Positions 1-8,556 of a stretch of 64,000 nt of DNA are shown here, one piece after another; within the stretch, counting starts at the first letter, position 1, and the number at the start of each line of letters is the position of its first letter. The translations under genes were made by a program, and so were the position numbers. The DNA is from Paracoccus sediminicola (GTDB lineage Bacteria > Pseudomonadota > Alphaproteobacteria > Rhodobacterales > Rhodobacteraceae): assembly GCF_027912835.1 (NCBI RefSeq), contig NZ_CP115768.1:2269501-2333500 (forward strand), read 5' to 3'. The notes beneath the pieces are model-generated. The model ran no database searches and had not been told where the DNA came from. It was given only the letters and a program-made list of their open reading frames with translations.

Positions 1-189
1 CGCCAGCCGCACGAGCGCCTCTCGGATCGGGGTGCGCGACATGGCGAGCCGTTCCGAAAGCTGGATCTCGTCGATGGGGCTGCCGGGTTCCAGCGTCAGG
101 TCGATGATCTCATCGCGGAGGATCTCGTAGACATAGCGGACGCCTTCGCCGCGACGGCGCTCGGGGCGGGGCGGCTGTTTCTGTGTCAT
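1..189 (-). CDS. GntR-family transcriptional regulator, N-terminal part (cut by window edge)
   Basis: On the minus strand an ATG at 187-189 opens a frame that stays open to the window edge (63 codons). Its N-terminus is basic (MTQKQPPRPERRRGEG). It continues into a winged helix-turn-helix typical of the FadR/VanR branch: YEILRDEIIDLTLEPGSPI, then SERLAMSRTPIREAL, the classic recognition helix. The C-terminal effector domain lies outside the window. It is the last gene of the minus-strand hydroxyproline operon, 28 nt after the stop of the preceding gene, so it is the likely local regulator. The family call is firm; the effector (a hydroxyproline or proline derivative) is inferred from context. 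Confidence 0.85.
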   Translation of the reverse strand, partial: MTQKQPPRPERRRGEGVRYVYEILRDEIIDLTLEPGSPIDEIQLSERLAMSRTPIREALVRLA

Positions 190-217
190 CGGTCGGTCCT
201 TCTGCAATCGCGGCGGC

Positions 218-1246
218 TCATCTCGCGCCCCATGTGTCGCTGAGCCGATAGCCCTCGGGCCAGGGATCGTCAGGGTCCAGCATGTGCTGATGCGTGCCGG
301 TGATCCAGCCGCGACCCGCGATTTCCGGGATGATCGCCGGCCGGTCGCCGAGCGTCGTGGTGCCCGTGATCCGCCCGCCGAAGCGAGAGCCGATCAGCGA
401 CACAGCGGTCAGGCGGTCGCCCTCTGCCATCTGGCCGCGCGCATGCAGAAGCGCCATGCGCGCCGACAGCGCCGTGCCGGTCGGTGAGCGGTCTACCTTG
501 CCCGGCTGGATTGCCACGGCAGACGCGGCCCTGAGCCCGGTCTCGTCACGGCTCAGCGCTCCGGCGAACAGGCAGAAGCTGAAATGCGTCCAGTCCGCGA
601 GGGTCGGATGGCGGAACTGCATCTGTTCATTCGCCGCATCCGTGATCCGCACGCCGAGCCGCGCGATATCATGCGCCTCGTCCGGCGTCATCGCAAAGCC
701 CATCGACGCGGCGTCCACCACCACGAAGCTGTCGCCGCCAAAGGCGGTATCGACACCGAGGCTGCCGACGCCCTCGACCTCCAGCACCTGATCCAGCGAC
801 GCGGCGAAGCTGGGCAGATTCTCAACGAAGATCCGCTGTGCCTTGCCGTCACGGCATTCGGCCCGCACCCGCACGAGGCCGCCAGGCGCTTCCAGCGTCA
901 GCCGGGTTTCGGGCTCGGTCATCGGGATCAGCCCGGCATCGAGCAGCACCGTGGCAACGCAGATCGAGTTGGAACCCGACATGGGCGGGGTATCCTCCGG
1001 CTCCATGATGATAAACGCCGCGTCGGCCTCGGGATGTTTGGGCGGCACCAGCAGGTTCACATGGCGGAAGACGCCGCCGCGCGGTTCGTTCAGCATGAAA
1101 TTGCGCAGCGTCGCATCGCGCGCGATCCAACGCGACTGTTGCCAGACCGTGTCTCCCGGAGGGGGCAGTACGCCGCCCACGATCACGTCGCCAACCTCTC
1201 TCTCGGCATGGGCCGAGATGACGTGAATGGTCTTGCTGCTGCGCAT
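218..1246 (-). CDS. Proline racemase-family protein with Ser/Thr catalytic pair (trans-3-hydroxy-L-proline dehydratase-like)
   Basis: The 342-residue protein belongs to the proline racemase/hydroxyproline epimerase family. Racemases carry two catalytic cysteines. Here the first position is Ser90 ([13 protein letters not shown]) and the second is Thr256 ([12 protein letters not shown]). Thr at the second site is the known signature of trans-3-hydroxy-L-proline dehydratases, which need no second acid/base thiol. Ser at the first site is a known but less common variant. The divergent DpkA-like reductase at 3679-4704 could reduce the expected product, delta1-pyrroline-2-carboxylate, to proline, which supports the dehydratase reading. 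The gene follows the hydroxyproline epimerase by 26 nt on the same strand. An alternative is an epimerase with another substrate; the Ser/Thr pair makes the exact reaction uncertain. Confidence 0.8.
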   Translation of the reverse strand: MRSSKTIHVISAHAEREVGDVIVGGVLPPPGDTVWQQSRWIARDATLRNFMLNEPRGGVFRHVNLLVPPKHPEADAAFIIMEPEDTPPMSGSNSICVATVLLDAGLIPMTEPETRLTLEAPGGLVRVRAECRDGKAQRIFVENLPSFAASLDQVLEVEGVGSLGVDTAFGGDSFVVVDAASMGFAMTPDEAHDIARLGVRITDAANEQMQFRHPTLADWTHFSFCLFAGALSRDETGLRAASAVAIQPGKVDRSPTGTALSARMALLHARGQMAEGDRLTAVSLIGSRFGGRITGTTTLGDRPAIIPEIAGRGWITGTHQHMLDPDDPWPEGYRLSDTWGAR

Positions 1247-1272
1247 CGGGGGTTCCTTTCGGCGGCAGAGGC

Positions 1273-2274
1273 TCAGACGACCACGAAGCCGTGAGCGAAG
1301 GGGTCGCGGTCGTCGATAAAGATGGTGTTATAGCCCGTCATCCGCGCCCATCCGGCGACCGAAGGGATGATGGCGGGGCGGCCCGCGATTTCGGTTTCAG
1401 CCTCGATCCGGCCCTTGAAGATTGAGCCGATGATGGATTCGTGGTGGAATTCGTCGCCCGGTTTCAGCCTTCCCTTCGCGGCAAGCTGTGCCATCCGCGC
1501 CGAGGTGCCGGTGCCACAGGGCGAGCGGTCGATCGCCTTGTCGCCATAGAACACCGCGTTTCGGGCATGGGCGCCCTCGGTCCGCGGCGCGCCGGTCCAG
1601 AGGATATGGGACAGCCCGTGAATGCGGGGATCCTCGGGATGGCTGAAATCGTATCTCGCGTTCAGCGCCGCGCGCAGCTTCGGCGACAGCCCGACCAGTT
1701 CCCCGGCGGTGAAATCGGCCATGTCGCGATACAGGGTCTGCGGCTCGACAATGGCGTAGAAATTGCCGCCATAGGCGACATCGACGGTGATTTCCCCCAG
1801 ACCGTCAAGCTCGGCCGTCAGCCCCTCGGCATAGAGGAATGCGGGGACATTGGTCAGCCGCACCTCTTCAACGAAACGGCCCTGCTGGGTATAGGCGATA
1901 TCCACCTTGCCCGCCGGGGTCTCGATGGACAGCCGCCCCGGCTCGCGGGGCTGGATCAGGCCGTTCTCGATCCCCATGGTGATGGTGCCGATGGTGCCGT
2001 GGCCGCACATGGGCAGGCAGCCCGAGGTTTCGATGAACAGCACCGCCACGTCGCAATCGGGCCGCGTCGGCGGATAAAGGATGCTGCCCGACATCATGTC
2101 ATGGCCGCGCGGCTCGAACATCAGACCGGTGCGGATCCAGTCGAATTCGCGCAGGAAATGGGCGCGTTTTTCCAGCATGTCGGCGCCGTCCAGCCTGGGT
2201 GCGCCGCCCGAGACAAGGCGGACCGGATTGCCGCAGGTATGGCCGTCGATGCAGGAAAAGCTGTAGTTGGTCAT
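1273..2274 (-). CDS. 4-hydroxyproline 2-epimerase (proline racemase family)
   Basis: The 333-residue protein has both catalytic cysteines of the proline racemase fold: Cys90 in [10 protein letters not shown] and Cys253 in [12 protein letters not shown]. The Cys/Cys pair with the MCGHGTIG context is typical of 4-hydroxyproline 2-epimerases, which convert trans-4-hydroxy-L-proline to cis-4-hydroxy-D-proline in the cytoplasm. Length is normal for the family. It lies 3 nt downstream of a FAD-dependent D-amino-acid dehydrogenase, the next step of the pathway, which favours epimerase over proline racemase. Substrate preference cannot be read from sequence alone. Confidence 0.88.
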   Translation of the reverse strand: MTNYSFSCIDGHTCGNPVRLVSGGAPRLDGADMLEKRAHFLREFDWIRTGLMFEPRGHDMMSGSILYPPTRPDCDVAVLFIETSGCLPMCGHGTIGTITMGIENGLIQPREPGRLSIETPAGKVDIAYTQQGRFVEEVRLTNVPAFLYAEGLTAELDGLGEITVDVAYGGNFYAIVEPQTLYRDMADFTAGELVGLSPKLRAALNARYDFSHPEDPRIHGLSHILWTGAPRTEGAHARNAVFYGDKAIDRSPCGTGTSARMAQLAAKGRLKPGDEFHHESIIGSIFKGRIEAETEIAGRPAIIPSVAGWARMTGYNTIFIDDRDPFAHGFVVV

Positions 2275-2277
2275 GGG

Positions 2278-3504
2278 TCAGAACCGTGCAGGAGAGAACG
2301 GGGCGAGGTCAATCGCGGCGGGCTGGCCGGTGACCAGATCGGCGACCAGCCGGGCGGTGCCGGCCGATTGGGTCAGGCCCAGATGGCCGTGACCGAACGC
2401 ATATGTCACGCGCGGCGTCGCCGGGGAATTGCCGATCACGGGCAGGCTGTCGGGCAGCGAGGGGCGGAACCCCATCCATTGCCGTCCGCCCTCGATAGCC
2501 AGACCGGGCAGGAAGGAACGGGCGCGGGCCAGCATCCCCTCGGCGCGCTTGAAGTTCGGCGGGGCGGACAGCCCGCCGAGTTCGACCGCCCCACCGACGC
2601 GGATGCCGGTTTCCAGAGGCGAGACGACAAAGCCGTGCCCGCCGAAGGTCAGCTGCGTGCGCAGATCGAATGCGCCGGGCGGCAATGTGGTGTTATAGCC
2701 GCGCTCGGTTTCCAAGGGGATGCCTTCGCCAAGGCTCCGGGCGAGATGATGCGAATGCGCGCCCGCGGCGATGACGATATGGGCGGCGCGATGGTCTCCG
2801 GCACGAATCGCATCGGGGTCCACATGCAGCACGGTGATCTCTGCCCGCGCGATTTGGCCGCCATTGTCGCGGAAGCGCTCGGCGAGACGCAGCACATAGT
2901 CTTTCGGGTCCGAGATCGAATACCATTCCGGGATGAAGGTCCCGCGGGTGAAACGCGGCGAGATACCGGGTTGCAGTTCGGCCATCTCTTCCGGGGTCAT
3001 GTGCCGATAGGCAATGCCGTGATCGTCGCGCGCTCGCCAGCCGGGCAACGAGGCGCGGAACTCGGCCTCGGTCTCGTAGAGCTGAAGATTGCCGCGCCGG
3101 TGCAGCATATGCGCGGTGCCGGTCGCAGCGAGGAAGGGGCGCAGCGCGTCGCGCGACAGATCCATCAACGCGGTCTGCGCGGCGGTGGATGCGGCCACCC
3201 GGTGCGGGGCGCAGGCCCGCCAGAAGCGGAACATCCACGGCGCGATGCGCAGCGCATAGCCCGGCGGCACGCTCAGCGGCCCAAGCGGATCGAGCAGCCA
3301 TTTCGGGGCCTGCCGAAGGATGCCCGGCGAGGCAAGCGGCAGGATGTCACTGAAGGCAAACGCCCCGGCATTCCCGGCAGAGGCACCTGCCGCCGGACCC
3401 TCGCGGTCGATCACCATGACGGCCCGCCCCCGCGCCTGCAATTTAAGCGCGGCGGACAGGCCGATCACTCCGGCTCCGATCACGATGACATCCGGCTGCG
3501 CCAT
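2278..3504 (-). CDS. FAD-dependent D-amino-acid (cis-4-hydroxy-D-proline) dehydrogenase, DadA/DAO family
   Basis: From ATG 3502-3504 the protein is 408 residues. It starts MAQPDVIVIGAGVIGLSAAL, a Rossmann GxGxxG FAD-binding motif that must be near the N-terminus, so the longer in-frame start at 3582 is unlikely. The C-terminus carries the usual DAO-family ending (YAFGHGHLGLTQSAGTARLV). In hydroxyproline operons this enzyme oxidises cis-4-hydroxy-D-proline made by the epimerase to delta1-pyrroline-4-hydroxy-2-carboxylate. It is the first gene of the minus-strand operon. The downstream deaminase and semialdehyde dehydrogenase of this pathway are not adjacent. Candidates from those families occur at 29936-30835 and 21089-22603. 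Confidence 0.85.
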   Translation of the reverse strand: MAQPDVIVIGAGVIGLSAALKLQARGRAVMVIDREGPAAGASAGNAGAFAFSDILPLASPGILRQAPKWLLDPLGPLSVPPGYALRIAPWMFRFWRACAPHRVAASTAAQTALMDLSRDALRPFLAATGTAHMLHRRGNLQLYETEAEFRASLPGWRARDDHGIAYRHMTPEEMAELQPGISPRFTRGTFIPEWYSISDPKDYVLRLAERFRDNGGQIARAEITVLHVDPDAIRAGDHRAAHIVIAAGAHSHHLARSLGEGIPLETERGYNTTLPPGAFDLRTQLTFGGHGFVVSPLETGIRVGGAVELGGLSAPPNFKRAEGMLARARSFLPGLAIEGGRQWMGFRPSLPDSLPVIGNSPATPRVTYAFGHGHLGLTQSAGTARLVADLVTGQPAAIDLAPFSPARF

Positions 3505-3583
3505 GGACTTCCCTGTCGCCTCGTGGCCCGGAACGGGCCTTGTGAGATTTATCCGCCCAGCGACAGCACGAAGCAATCTCAAA

Positions 3584-3596
3584 ATACAATATGTAT
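3584..3596. promoter_or_regulatory. Inverted repeat ATACA-N3-TGTAT in divergent promoter region
   Basis: A perfect 5-3-5 inverted repeat (ATACA ATA TGTAT) lies between the divergent dehydrogenase (start 3504) and the DpkA-like gene (start 3679). Short palindromes of this size are typical operators for FadR-branch GntR regulators, and a GntR gene ends the operon. The repeat is seen directly; binding is inferred. Confidence 0.4.
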
Positions 3597-3678
3597 GCAG
3601 AAAATGCGTGGCATGGTTGCCTGTCCCCGTGCCGCGGCTTTAGATGAGGCGCACCCTGCCCGGAACCGGAGCCACCGC

Positions 3679-4704
3679 ATGAGTCAGACCCTGACCATCG
3701 AGACGCTGAACGGCAAAGTCACGGAGATCTTCCGCCGCGCCGGTCTTTCGCCAATTCAGGCCAAAAGCGTTGCCGCCGTCATCACCGCCGGAGAGCGGGA
3801 CAACTGCAAGTCGCACGGTGTTTATCGCATTGCCGGATGCCTGAAGACGCTGAAGGCGGGCAAGGTCGATCCCGATGCCGCGCCCGAGCTGGTCGATGAT
3901 GGAAGCGCGGTGATCCGCGTCAATGCCGGCGGGGGCTTTTCGCCCGCCTCTTTCGCAATCGGCGCGCCGATCCTCGCCGAGCGCGCGAAGGCGCAGGGGA
4001 TCGCCGCGCTCGTCATCAATGACTGCACGCATTTTTCGGCGCTCTGGCCCGAAATCGAGGCGCTGACGGCGCAGGGGCTGGCGGCAATGGCGATGTGTCC
4101 CAGCTATGCGACCGTCGCACCCGCGGGCGGGAGCGCGCCTGTATTAGGGACCAACCCCTTCGCCTTCGGCTGGCCGCGCCCCGGCCGCCCGCCCTTCGTT
4201 TTCGACTTCGCCACCTCGATCGTCGCGCGCGGCGAGGTCGAGTTGCACCGGCAGGATGGCAAGCCACTGCCGGAAGGCTGGGCTGTCGATCGAGACGGGC
4301 GGCCCACCACCGACCCCGAGGCCGCGCTTGATGGGGCGATGCTGCCTTTCGGTGCGCATAAGGGCTCGGCCATCTCGATCATGATCGAACTGCTGGCCGG
4401 GGCGATGATCGGCGATCTGACCAGCCCCGAGGCTCTGGACTGGCTGGGCGGCACGACCAGCTTGCTCCCACATCACGGCGAGCTGATCCTCGCCATGTCG
4501 CCCGAACGTTTTGCCGCCGGTCGGCCTGGCGATCCCTTTGCTCGGGCCGAAACGCTGCTGCGGGCGATTTCCGATCAGGGGGCGCGTCTGCCTTCGGAAC
4601 GGCGATTTGCCGCACGAGAGATTTCGGAGCGGGACGGCATCACGCTGAGCGATGAAGAGATTGCGACGCTGGACAGACTTCTGGACGGGGCCGCCACCGG
4701 CTGA
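3679..4704 (+). CDS. dpkA: Delta1-piperideine-2-carboxylate / delta1-pyrroline-2-carboxylate reductase (DpkA-like, Ldh2 family)
   Basis: The 341-residue protein is of the malate/L-lactate dehydrogenase-2 fold (NAD(P)H-dependent, not Rossmann). Recognisable blocks are DNCKSHGVYRI with the catalytic His, NDCTHFSALWPEIE, VLGTNPFAFGWP, FVFDFATSIVARGEV, and AMLPFGAHKGSAISIMIELLAG, close to the pattern of characterised DpkA reductases. These reduce cyclic imines (delta1-pyrroline-2-carboxylate or delta1-piperideine-2-carboxylate) to proline or pipecolate. The gene is transcribed divergently from the hydroxyproline operon and would complete a trans-3-hydroxyproline to proline route with the dehydratase-like gene. 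ATG 3679 is chosen because the domain starts directly after it; a longer upstream reading frame is antisense to the operon. Confidence 0.88.
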   Translation: MSQTLTIETLNGKVTEIFRRAGLSPIQAKSVAAVITAGERDNCKSHGVYRIAGCLKTLKAGKVDPDAAPELVDDGSAVIRVNAGGGFSPASFAIGAPILAERAKAQGIAALVINDCTHFSALWPEIEALTAQGLAAMAMCPSYATVAPAGGSAPVLGTNPFAFGWPRPGRPPFVFDFATSIVARGEVELHRQDGKPLPEGWAVDRDGRPTTDPEAALDGAMLPFGAHKGSAISIMIELLAGAMIGDLTSPEALDWLGGTTSLLPHHGELILAMSPERFAAGRPGDPFARAETLLRAISDQGARLPSERRFAAREISERDGITLSDEEIATLDRLLDGAATG

Positions 4705-4717
4705 GCCTGGCAAAGCG

Positions 4718-4746
4718 AAAAGGCCGGAAGCAAACCCCGGCCTTTT
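4718..4746. terminator. Bidirectional rho-independent terminator
   Basis: A perfect 10-bp inverted repeat AAAAGGCCGG / CCGGCCTTTT with a 9-nt loop lies between the convergent genes ending at 4704 and 4768. The A-run on one side and T-run on the other allow it to work for both strands. Confidence 0.85.
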
Positions 4747-4767
4747 CCAACATACACTCGCGCGGCG

Positions 4768-6750
4768 TCAGTGCAGCAGCGGCTGATTATGTTCGGCATG
4801 GCGCACGGCTAGCTTGCGGCCCTTGCGGCCCGATGCGAGGATCCGCGCCGCGTCCCTTTCGCTGCCATGACGTAGCTCTGGGAAGATGGCAAAGACCTCT
4901 TCCACCGCCGCAGGACCGATGGATTTCAGCGCCTCGGGGCCGGTATGCAGCGATTCCGCCTCGGCACCGTTGGCCAGCACGATCTGGTGATCGTCGAAGA
5001 GGAAATGGACATAGGTGACCTCTTCCATATCCTCGGCAATATCGATCCCGTCGATCTGGCAAAGCTGCTTGGCCGCCACAAGAACCTCGCGCGCGCCGAA
5101 CATGCGATGCGCGATCTTCGAGCGGACAAGGACGCGGTGCTGCGGCGACAGGCACAGATCGTTATGGGGCAGCCCCTGGCCCAAAGCGCCCTTGCGGATG
5201 CGGATCGGGCGGAGATGCGGGTTTTCGGCAAGCTCGCCCGCGCCGAGATGGCGCTTGCCGATCCAGCGGATCGGCTGCGGTCCGGCGTCGCTGGTGTGGA
5301 CGATATCGCCGATCTTCAGATCTCCGGCACGGCGGTCGCCGCGCGAGGTCGAAATCGCGGCATCCGCACTGAAGCAGACGACACTGGTATTGTCATAGGT
5401 CAGCTCGTGGCCGGGGACGTCGTCTTCGCCCTGCACGATGGTCAGCTCAAGCTCGGGCAGCGTCGTGCCGCCCACGGTCTGACCAGCGAGATCGTTCAGA
5501 ACGCCGTCATCGTCCTGATCTGCGCGCAGCCATTGCAGCGGGTTGCGATAGGGCTCCAGCCCGTTCGCCTCGCGCTCGGCATTGATGAGGGCGAGATTGT
5601 CCTCGTTGTAGTAACCGCTCAGATCGACGAAATCGTTGTCGGTCTGGTCGCCGTTGGTGATGTCGTGCTCATCTCCGGTGCGGAAATCCTGGATCGTGTC
5701 ACCGTCGCCCGCCACGAAGGTATCGTAGCCATAGCCGCCATAGAGCGAATCCGCCCCGTCGCCGCCATCCAGCGTGTCATTCCCGTCGCCCCCATCGAGG
5801 CTGTCTGCCCCTGCCCCGCCGGAAAGCGAGTCGTCATCGGCGCCGCCCAGCAGGCTGTCGGTGCCGTCGCCGCCTTGCAGCGTGTCGCTGCCATCCTGGC
5901 CTTCCAGCGTGTCGTTGCCGGCGCCGCCATCCAGAAGGTCGTCCCCGGTGCCACCCAGAATGGTGTCATCGCCGCCCTGGCCGTAGAGATCGTCATCCCC
6001 GCTGCCGCCGAGCACGGTGTCGTTGTCATTGCCCGCATAGACGGTATCGTTCCCGGCACCGGCGCGGATGTAATCCTCGTCATCCACATCGCCGGGAAGG
6101 ATCGCGTCGTTGGAATCGACCTTGTCGCCGTCTGCGTCTTCGTAATTCGCGTCAATCAGGTCATCATTATCAGTGCCGTCGACATAGCCATCCTTGAAGG
6201 GCAGCGCCTCGCGGTCTGAGGATACGCCGCGGAAATTCGACGTGACGACCGGATTCTCGGGAATGCTTAGTGAGATAATCGGAAACTCGGTCAGATCGAC
6301 TTCGTTGGCATTCGCGCCTTCGGCAATGGGTGGCGTCAGGAAGAGATTGCCGTTGACGTCCTGAATAATACGAACATCCACCTCGATGGTCCGAGTTCTG
6401 CCCCCGCCGATGGCCTGCACCACAGTGACATTATTGACGAGAACGCCGGAATCGATCTGCGAAGTGATTGGCTGGCCATCACGCTCATAGGTGATGTTCT
6501 CGAGCGTATCGCCGCCGTCATTGTGATTGAACTCGACCCGGCCACTGTCATCATTGTCGTTCAGCGTGACTTGAGTGCTCTCACTGAAAAGCGGATTGCT
6601 GGGCGTCCCGAAGCTCTGCCCGCCAAGTACCTCAGCCGCGTCTTCAGCGATATAGCTCGGAATTGTGTATCCGAGGAAGGTCGTCGTCTCTGTCGGGTCC
6701 ATATCGGCCAACTGGCCGAGATACAGCATCTGATACGTCGTCGAGGCCAT
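4768..6750 (-). CDS. RTX-repeat protein with C-terminal Hint (Hedgehog/intein-type) domain
   Basis: This 660-residue protein has three parts. The N-terminal region has a motif LYLGQLADMDPTE near residue 9. A block of glycine/aspartate RTX nonapeptides (GGxGxDxLx type) at about residues 190-350 is expected to form a calcium-binding beta-roll and suggests type I secretion. A Hint domain begins at Cys459 (VVCFSADAAISTSRGD) and includes LKIGDIVHT, PIRWIGKRHL and LSPQHRVLVRS. There is no Sec signal peptide. Hint domains can self-cleave at the N-terminal Cys, but there is no C-terminal intein Asn junction, so splicing is not expected. A GGAGG ribosome site (6760-6764 complement) supports the start. 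A paralogue lies at 49180-50340. Biological role unknown; a secreted or surface function is inferred. Confidence 0.85.
   Translation of the reverse strand: MASTTYQMLYLGQLADMDPTETTTFLGYTIPSYIAEDAAEVLGGQSFGTPSNPLFSESTQVTLNDNDDSGRVEFNHNDGGDTLENITYERDGQPITSQIDSGVLVNNVTVVQAIGGGRTRTIEVDVRIIQDVNGNLFLTPPIAEGANANEVDLTEFPIISLSIPENPVVTSNFRGVSSDREALPFKDGYVDGTDNDDLIDANYEDADGDKVDSNDAILPGDVDDEDYIRAGAGNDTVYAGNDNDTVLGGSGDDDLYGQGGDDTILGGTGDDLLDGGAGNDTLEGQDGSDTLQGGDGTDSLLGGADDDSLSGGAGADSLDGGDGNDTLDGGDGADSLYGGYGYDTFVAGDGDTIQDFRTGDEHDITNGDQTDNDFVDLSGYYNEDNLALINAEREANGLEPYRNPLQWLRADQDDDGVLNDLAGQTVGGTTLPELELTIVQGEDDVPGHELTYDNTSVVCFSADAAISTSRGDRRAGDLKIGDIVHTSDAGPQPIRWIGKRHLGAGELAENPHLRPIRIRKGALGQGLPHNDLCLSPQHRVLVRSKIAHRMFGAREVLVAAKQLCQIDGIDIAEDMEEVTYVHFLFDDHQIVLANGAEAESLHTGPEALKSIGPAAVEEVFAIFPELRHGSERDAARILASGRKGRKLAVRHAEHNQPLLH
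5715..6063 (-). repeat. RTX nonapeptide coding repeats
   Basis: About a dozen tandem, imperfect 27-bp units encode GGxGxDxLx-type nonapeptides (for example GGAGNDTLE, GGDGTDSLL, GGAGADSLD). The repeats are in frame inside the Hint protein and diverged at the DNA level. Confidence 0.85.
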
Positions 6751-7218
6751 GAAAACCTTCCTCCAAACAAACCTAACTCGGGCAAAACAACAGCCGACGG
6801 CAGATGAAGAATTCCGGCTCCCGACGGGGTCCCGTCAGAGACGCGGACAGGATCGGGCCCGCGAGGAGTTGCGTTCTTCAGACTGCAAACCGTGGTGACG
6901 GTCGAATCGACGGGACAGCGCCCATAACAACGATTCTCTATTAGCAGGCGCTATACGACCTGTCACGTCGTCCTTACAACCTATGCGATAAACCTAACCA
7001 AATATACAACATTCTTCTGCGGCGCTCGTTCACCCACATAATCGGCGAAAGTTAACCCTATTTATATTCAGGCTTGATTTGATTGAAAAATCCGTCGGGC
7101 AAATCGGATTGCGCCTGCCCGCTCGCCAGAATAGATTGCACATGACCGTGATGGTGCCGTGAGGCGAAAACCCGCCAGTCGCTGTCCGGTTCCAGTCCTC
7201 GGCATCGGTTGTGACAGT
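6751..7218. other. Divergent intergenic region, no gene seen
   Basis: This 468-bp stretch between the divergent Hint protein and the RND adaptor holds no convincing reading frame. About 6900-7130 is clearly AT-richer than the flanking genes, as expected for promoters in a high-GC genome. No TetR or other local regulator of the efflux pump is encoded here, and I could not fix a clear -35/-10 pair. Confidence 0.6.
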
Positions 7219-8523
7219 ATGACATTTCTCCAGAATTCTCTGAGCGCCGCGGTTTTTGTCGGCGCGATATTGGCCGGTGCCGCCACGGCGCAGGAACAAC
7301 CGGGAGGCGAAGCGCCGCCGCCCGCCGTCACCATCGTCACGCTCTCGGCGCAGGATGTGACGTTGACCTCCTCCCTGCCTGGGCGGGTGATCGCCTCTGC
7401 CGAGGCAGAGCTGCGGCCTCAGGTCAATGGCCTCATTACCGAGCGACTGTTCGAGGAAGGCAGCGTCGTCGCGGCGGGTGACCCGCTGTATCGCATCGAT
7501 CCGCGCAGCTATGAGGCCGCCGTGGCGCAGGCCGAGGCGGCGCTGGCGCAGGCGCAGGCCAATGCCGATGAAGCTACCCGTGAGGCCGAGCGTATCGGCT
7601 CGCTGCGAGACCGGAATGTCGCCAGCCAGCAGAATGAAGACAGCGCCATCGCGGCACGCGACGCGGCGCAGGCGCAGGTGAGTGCCGCCGAGGCGCAGCT
7701 TCAGGCAGCCGAGATCGACCTGGACCGGACCACGATCACCGCGCCTCTGGATGGGGTGATCGGTCTGGCTCAGGCCTCGCAGGGGGCGCTCGTGACCGCC
7801 AGCCAAGCGACGCCGCTGGCGGTGATCCGCCGGATCGACCCGGTGAAGGTCGATGTGACCCAGTCCGCCGCCGAGATCGTCCGCTGGCAGCGCCAGGGCG
7901 CACAGGCAGCGCTGTCCAGCCAATCCGACCGGACGGTCACGCTGCAACTGGCCGACGGGACGGATTACGAACATACGGGCTCGCTGACCGCCGCCGAGCC
8001 GCGCGTGGATGAGACCACGGGCGTGGTCACGCTGCGCATGGAATTCGACAATCCCGACAGGCTGTTGCTGCCCGGGATGTATGTGCAGGCCGTGATCCCC
8101 CAGGCCGAGCTTCGGGGCGTGATCCTCGCCCCGCAAGAGGCGGTGACGCGCGACCGGCGCGGCCGCCCCGTCGCCTATGTGGTCAATGCCGAGAACGTCA
8201 TTGAGGAGCGGATGCTGGACATCGTGCAGGATCGCGGCAGCGATTGGGTCGTGCGCGAGGGGCTGGCCGAGGGCGACCGGGTGGTGGTTGCCGGGTTTCA
8301 GCGCATCGGCGCGGGCATGACCGTGACCCCGGAAGAGCGCGCCGAGACAGAAGGGGAAGCCTCTGCGGCGGAGGCCCCTGCCGAGAATGCGGCGAGCGAG
8401 GGCCGAGCCGAGGCAGAACCTGCGGAGGAAACTCCGGCTGAGACGGCGCCGGAAGAGCCGGCGCAGACCGATGACGGCACAGCCACCGAGACCGACGACG
8501 CCGACGCTGAAAGCGCAAATTAA
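7219..8523 (+). CDS. RND efflux periplasmic adaptor (MexA/AcrA family)
   Basis: The protein is 434 residues from ATG 7219. This start gives a clean signal peptide (SAAVFVGAILAGAATAQ) and lies just before the mature domain. The order is classic: beta-barrel/lipoyl part (ELRPQVNGLITERLFEEGSVVAAGDPLYRIDP), alpha-helical hairpin rich in Ala/Gln/Glu (about residues 95-160), second lipoyl half (TITAPLDGVIGLAQAS), then the membrane-proximal domain. Unlike E. coli AcrA there is no lipobox Cys. The last roughly 60 residues are an Ala/Glu/Asp-rich low-complexity tail not usual for the family. It bridges the inner-membrane pump encoded 33 nt downstream to an outer-membrane channel that is not encoded nearby. 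No strong Shine-Dalgarno is visible before 7219. Confidence 0.9.
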   Translation: MTFLQNSLSAAVFVGAILAGAATAQEQPGGEAPPPAVTIVTLSAQDVTLTSSLPGRVIASAEAELRPQVNGLITERLFEEGSVVAAGDPLYRIDPRSYEAAVAQAEAALAQAQANADEATREAERIGSLRDRNVASQQNEDSAIAARDAAQAQVSAAEAQLQAAEIDLDRTTITAPLDGVIGLAQASQGALVTASQATPLAVIRRIDPVKVDVTQSAAEIVRWQRQGAQAALSSQSDRTVTLQLADGTDYEHTGSLTAAEPRVDETTGVVTLRMEFDNPDRLLLPGMYVQAVIPQAELRGVILAPQEAVTRDRRGRPVAYVVNAENVIEERMLDIVQDRGSDWVVREGLAEGDRVVVAGFQRIGAGMTVTPEERAETEGEASAAEAPAENAASEGRAEAEPAEETPAETAPEEPAQTDDGTATETDDADAESAN

Positions 8524-8556
8524 GCCGGGTCCGCCCGGATCATCGAAGGCAAGATC

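Noticed and set aside
1441..3678. Very long plus-strand frame running from 1441 into the DpkA-like gene
   Set aside because: The first 746 codons are antisense to three well-conserved enzymes and show the basic, repetitive composition typical of shadow frames in high-GC DNA; the real gene begins at 3679.
5715..6063. Possible CRISPR-like or satellite repeat
   Set aside because: The units are in-frame, 27-bp, diverged RTX codons without spacers.
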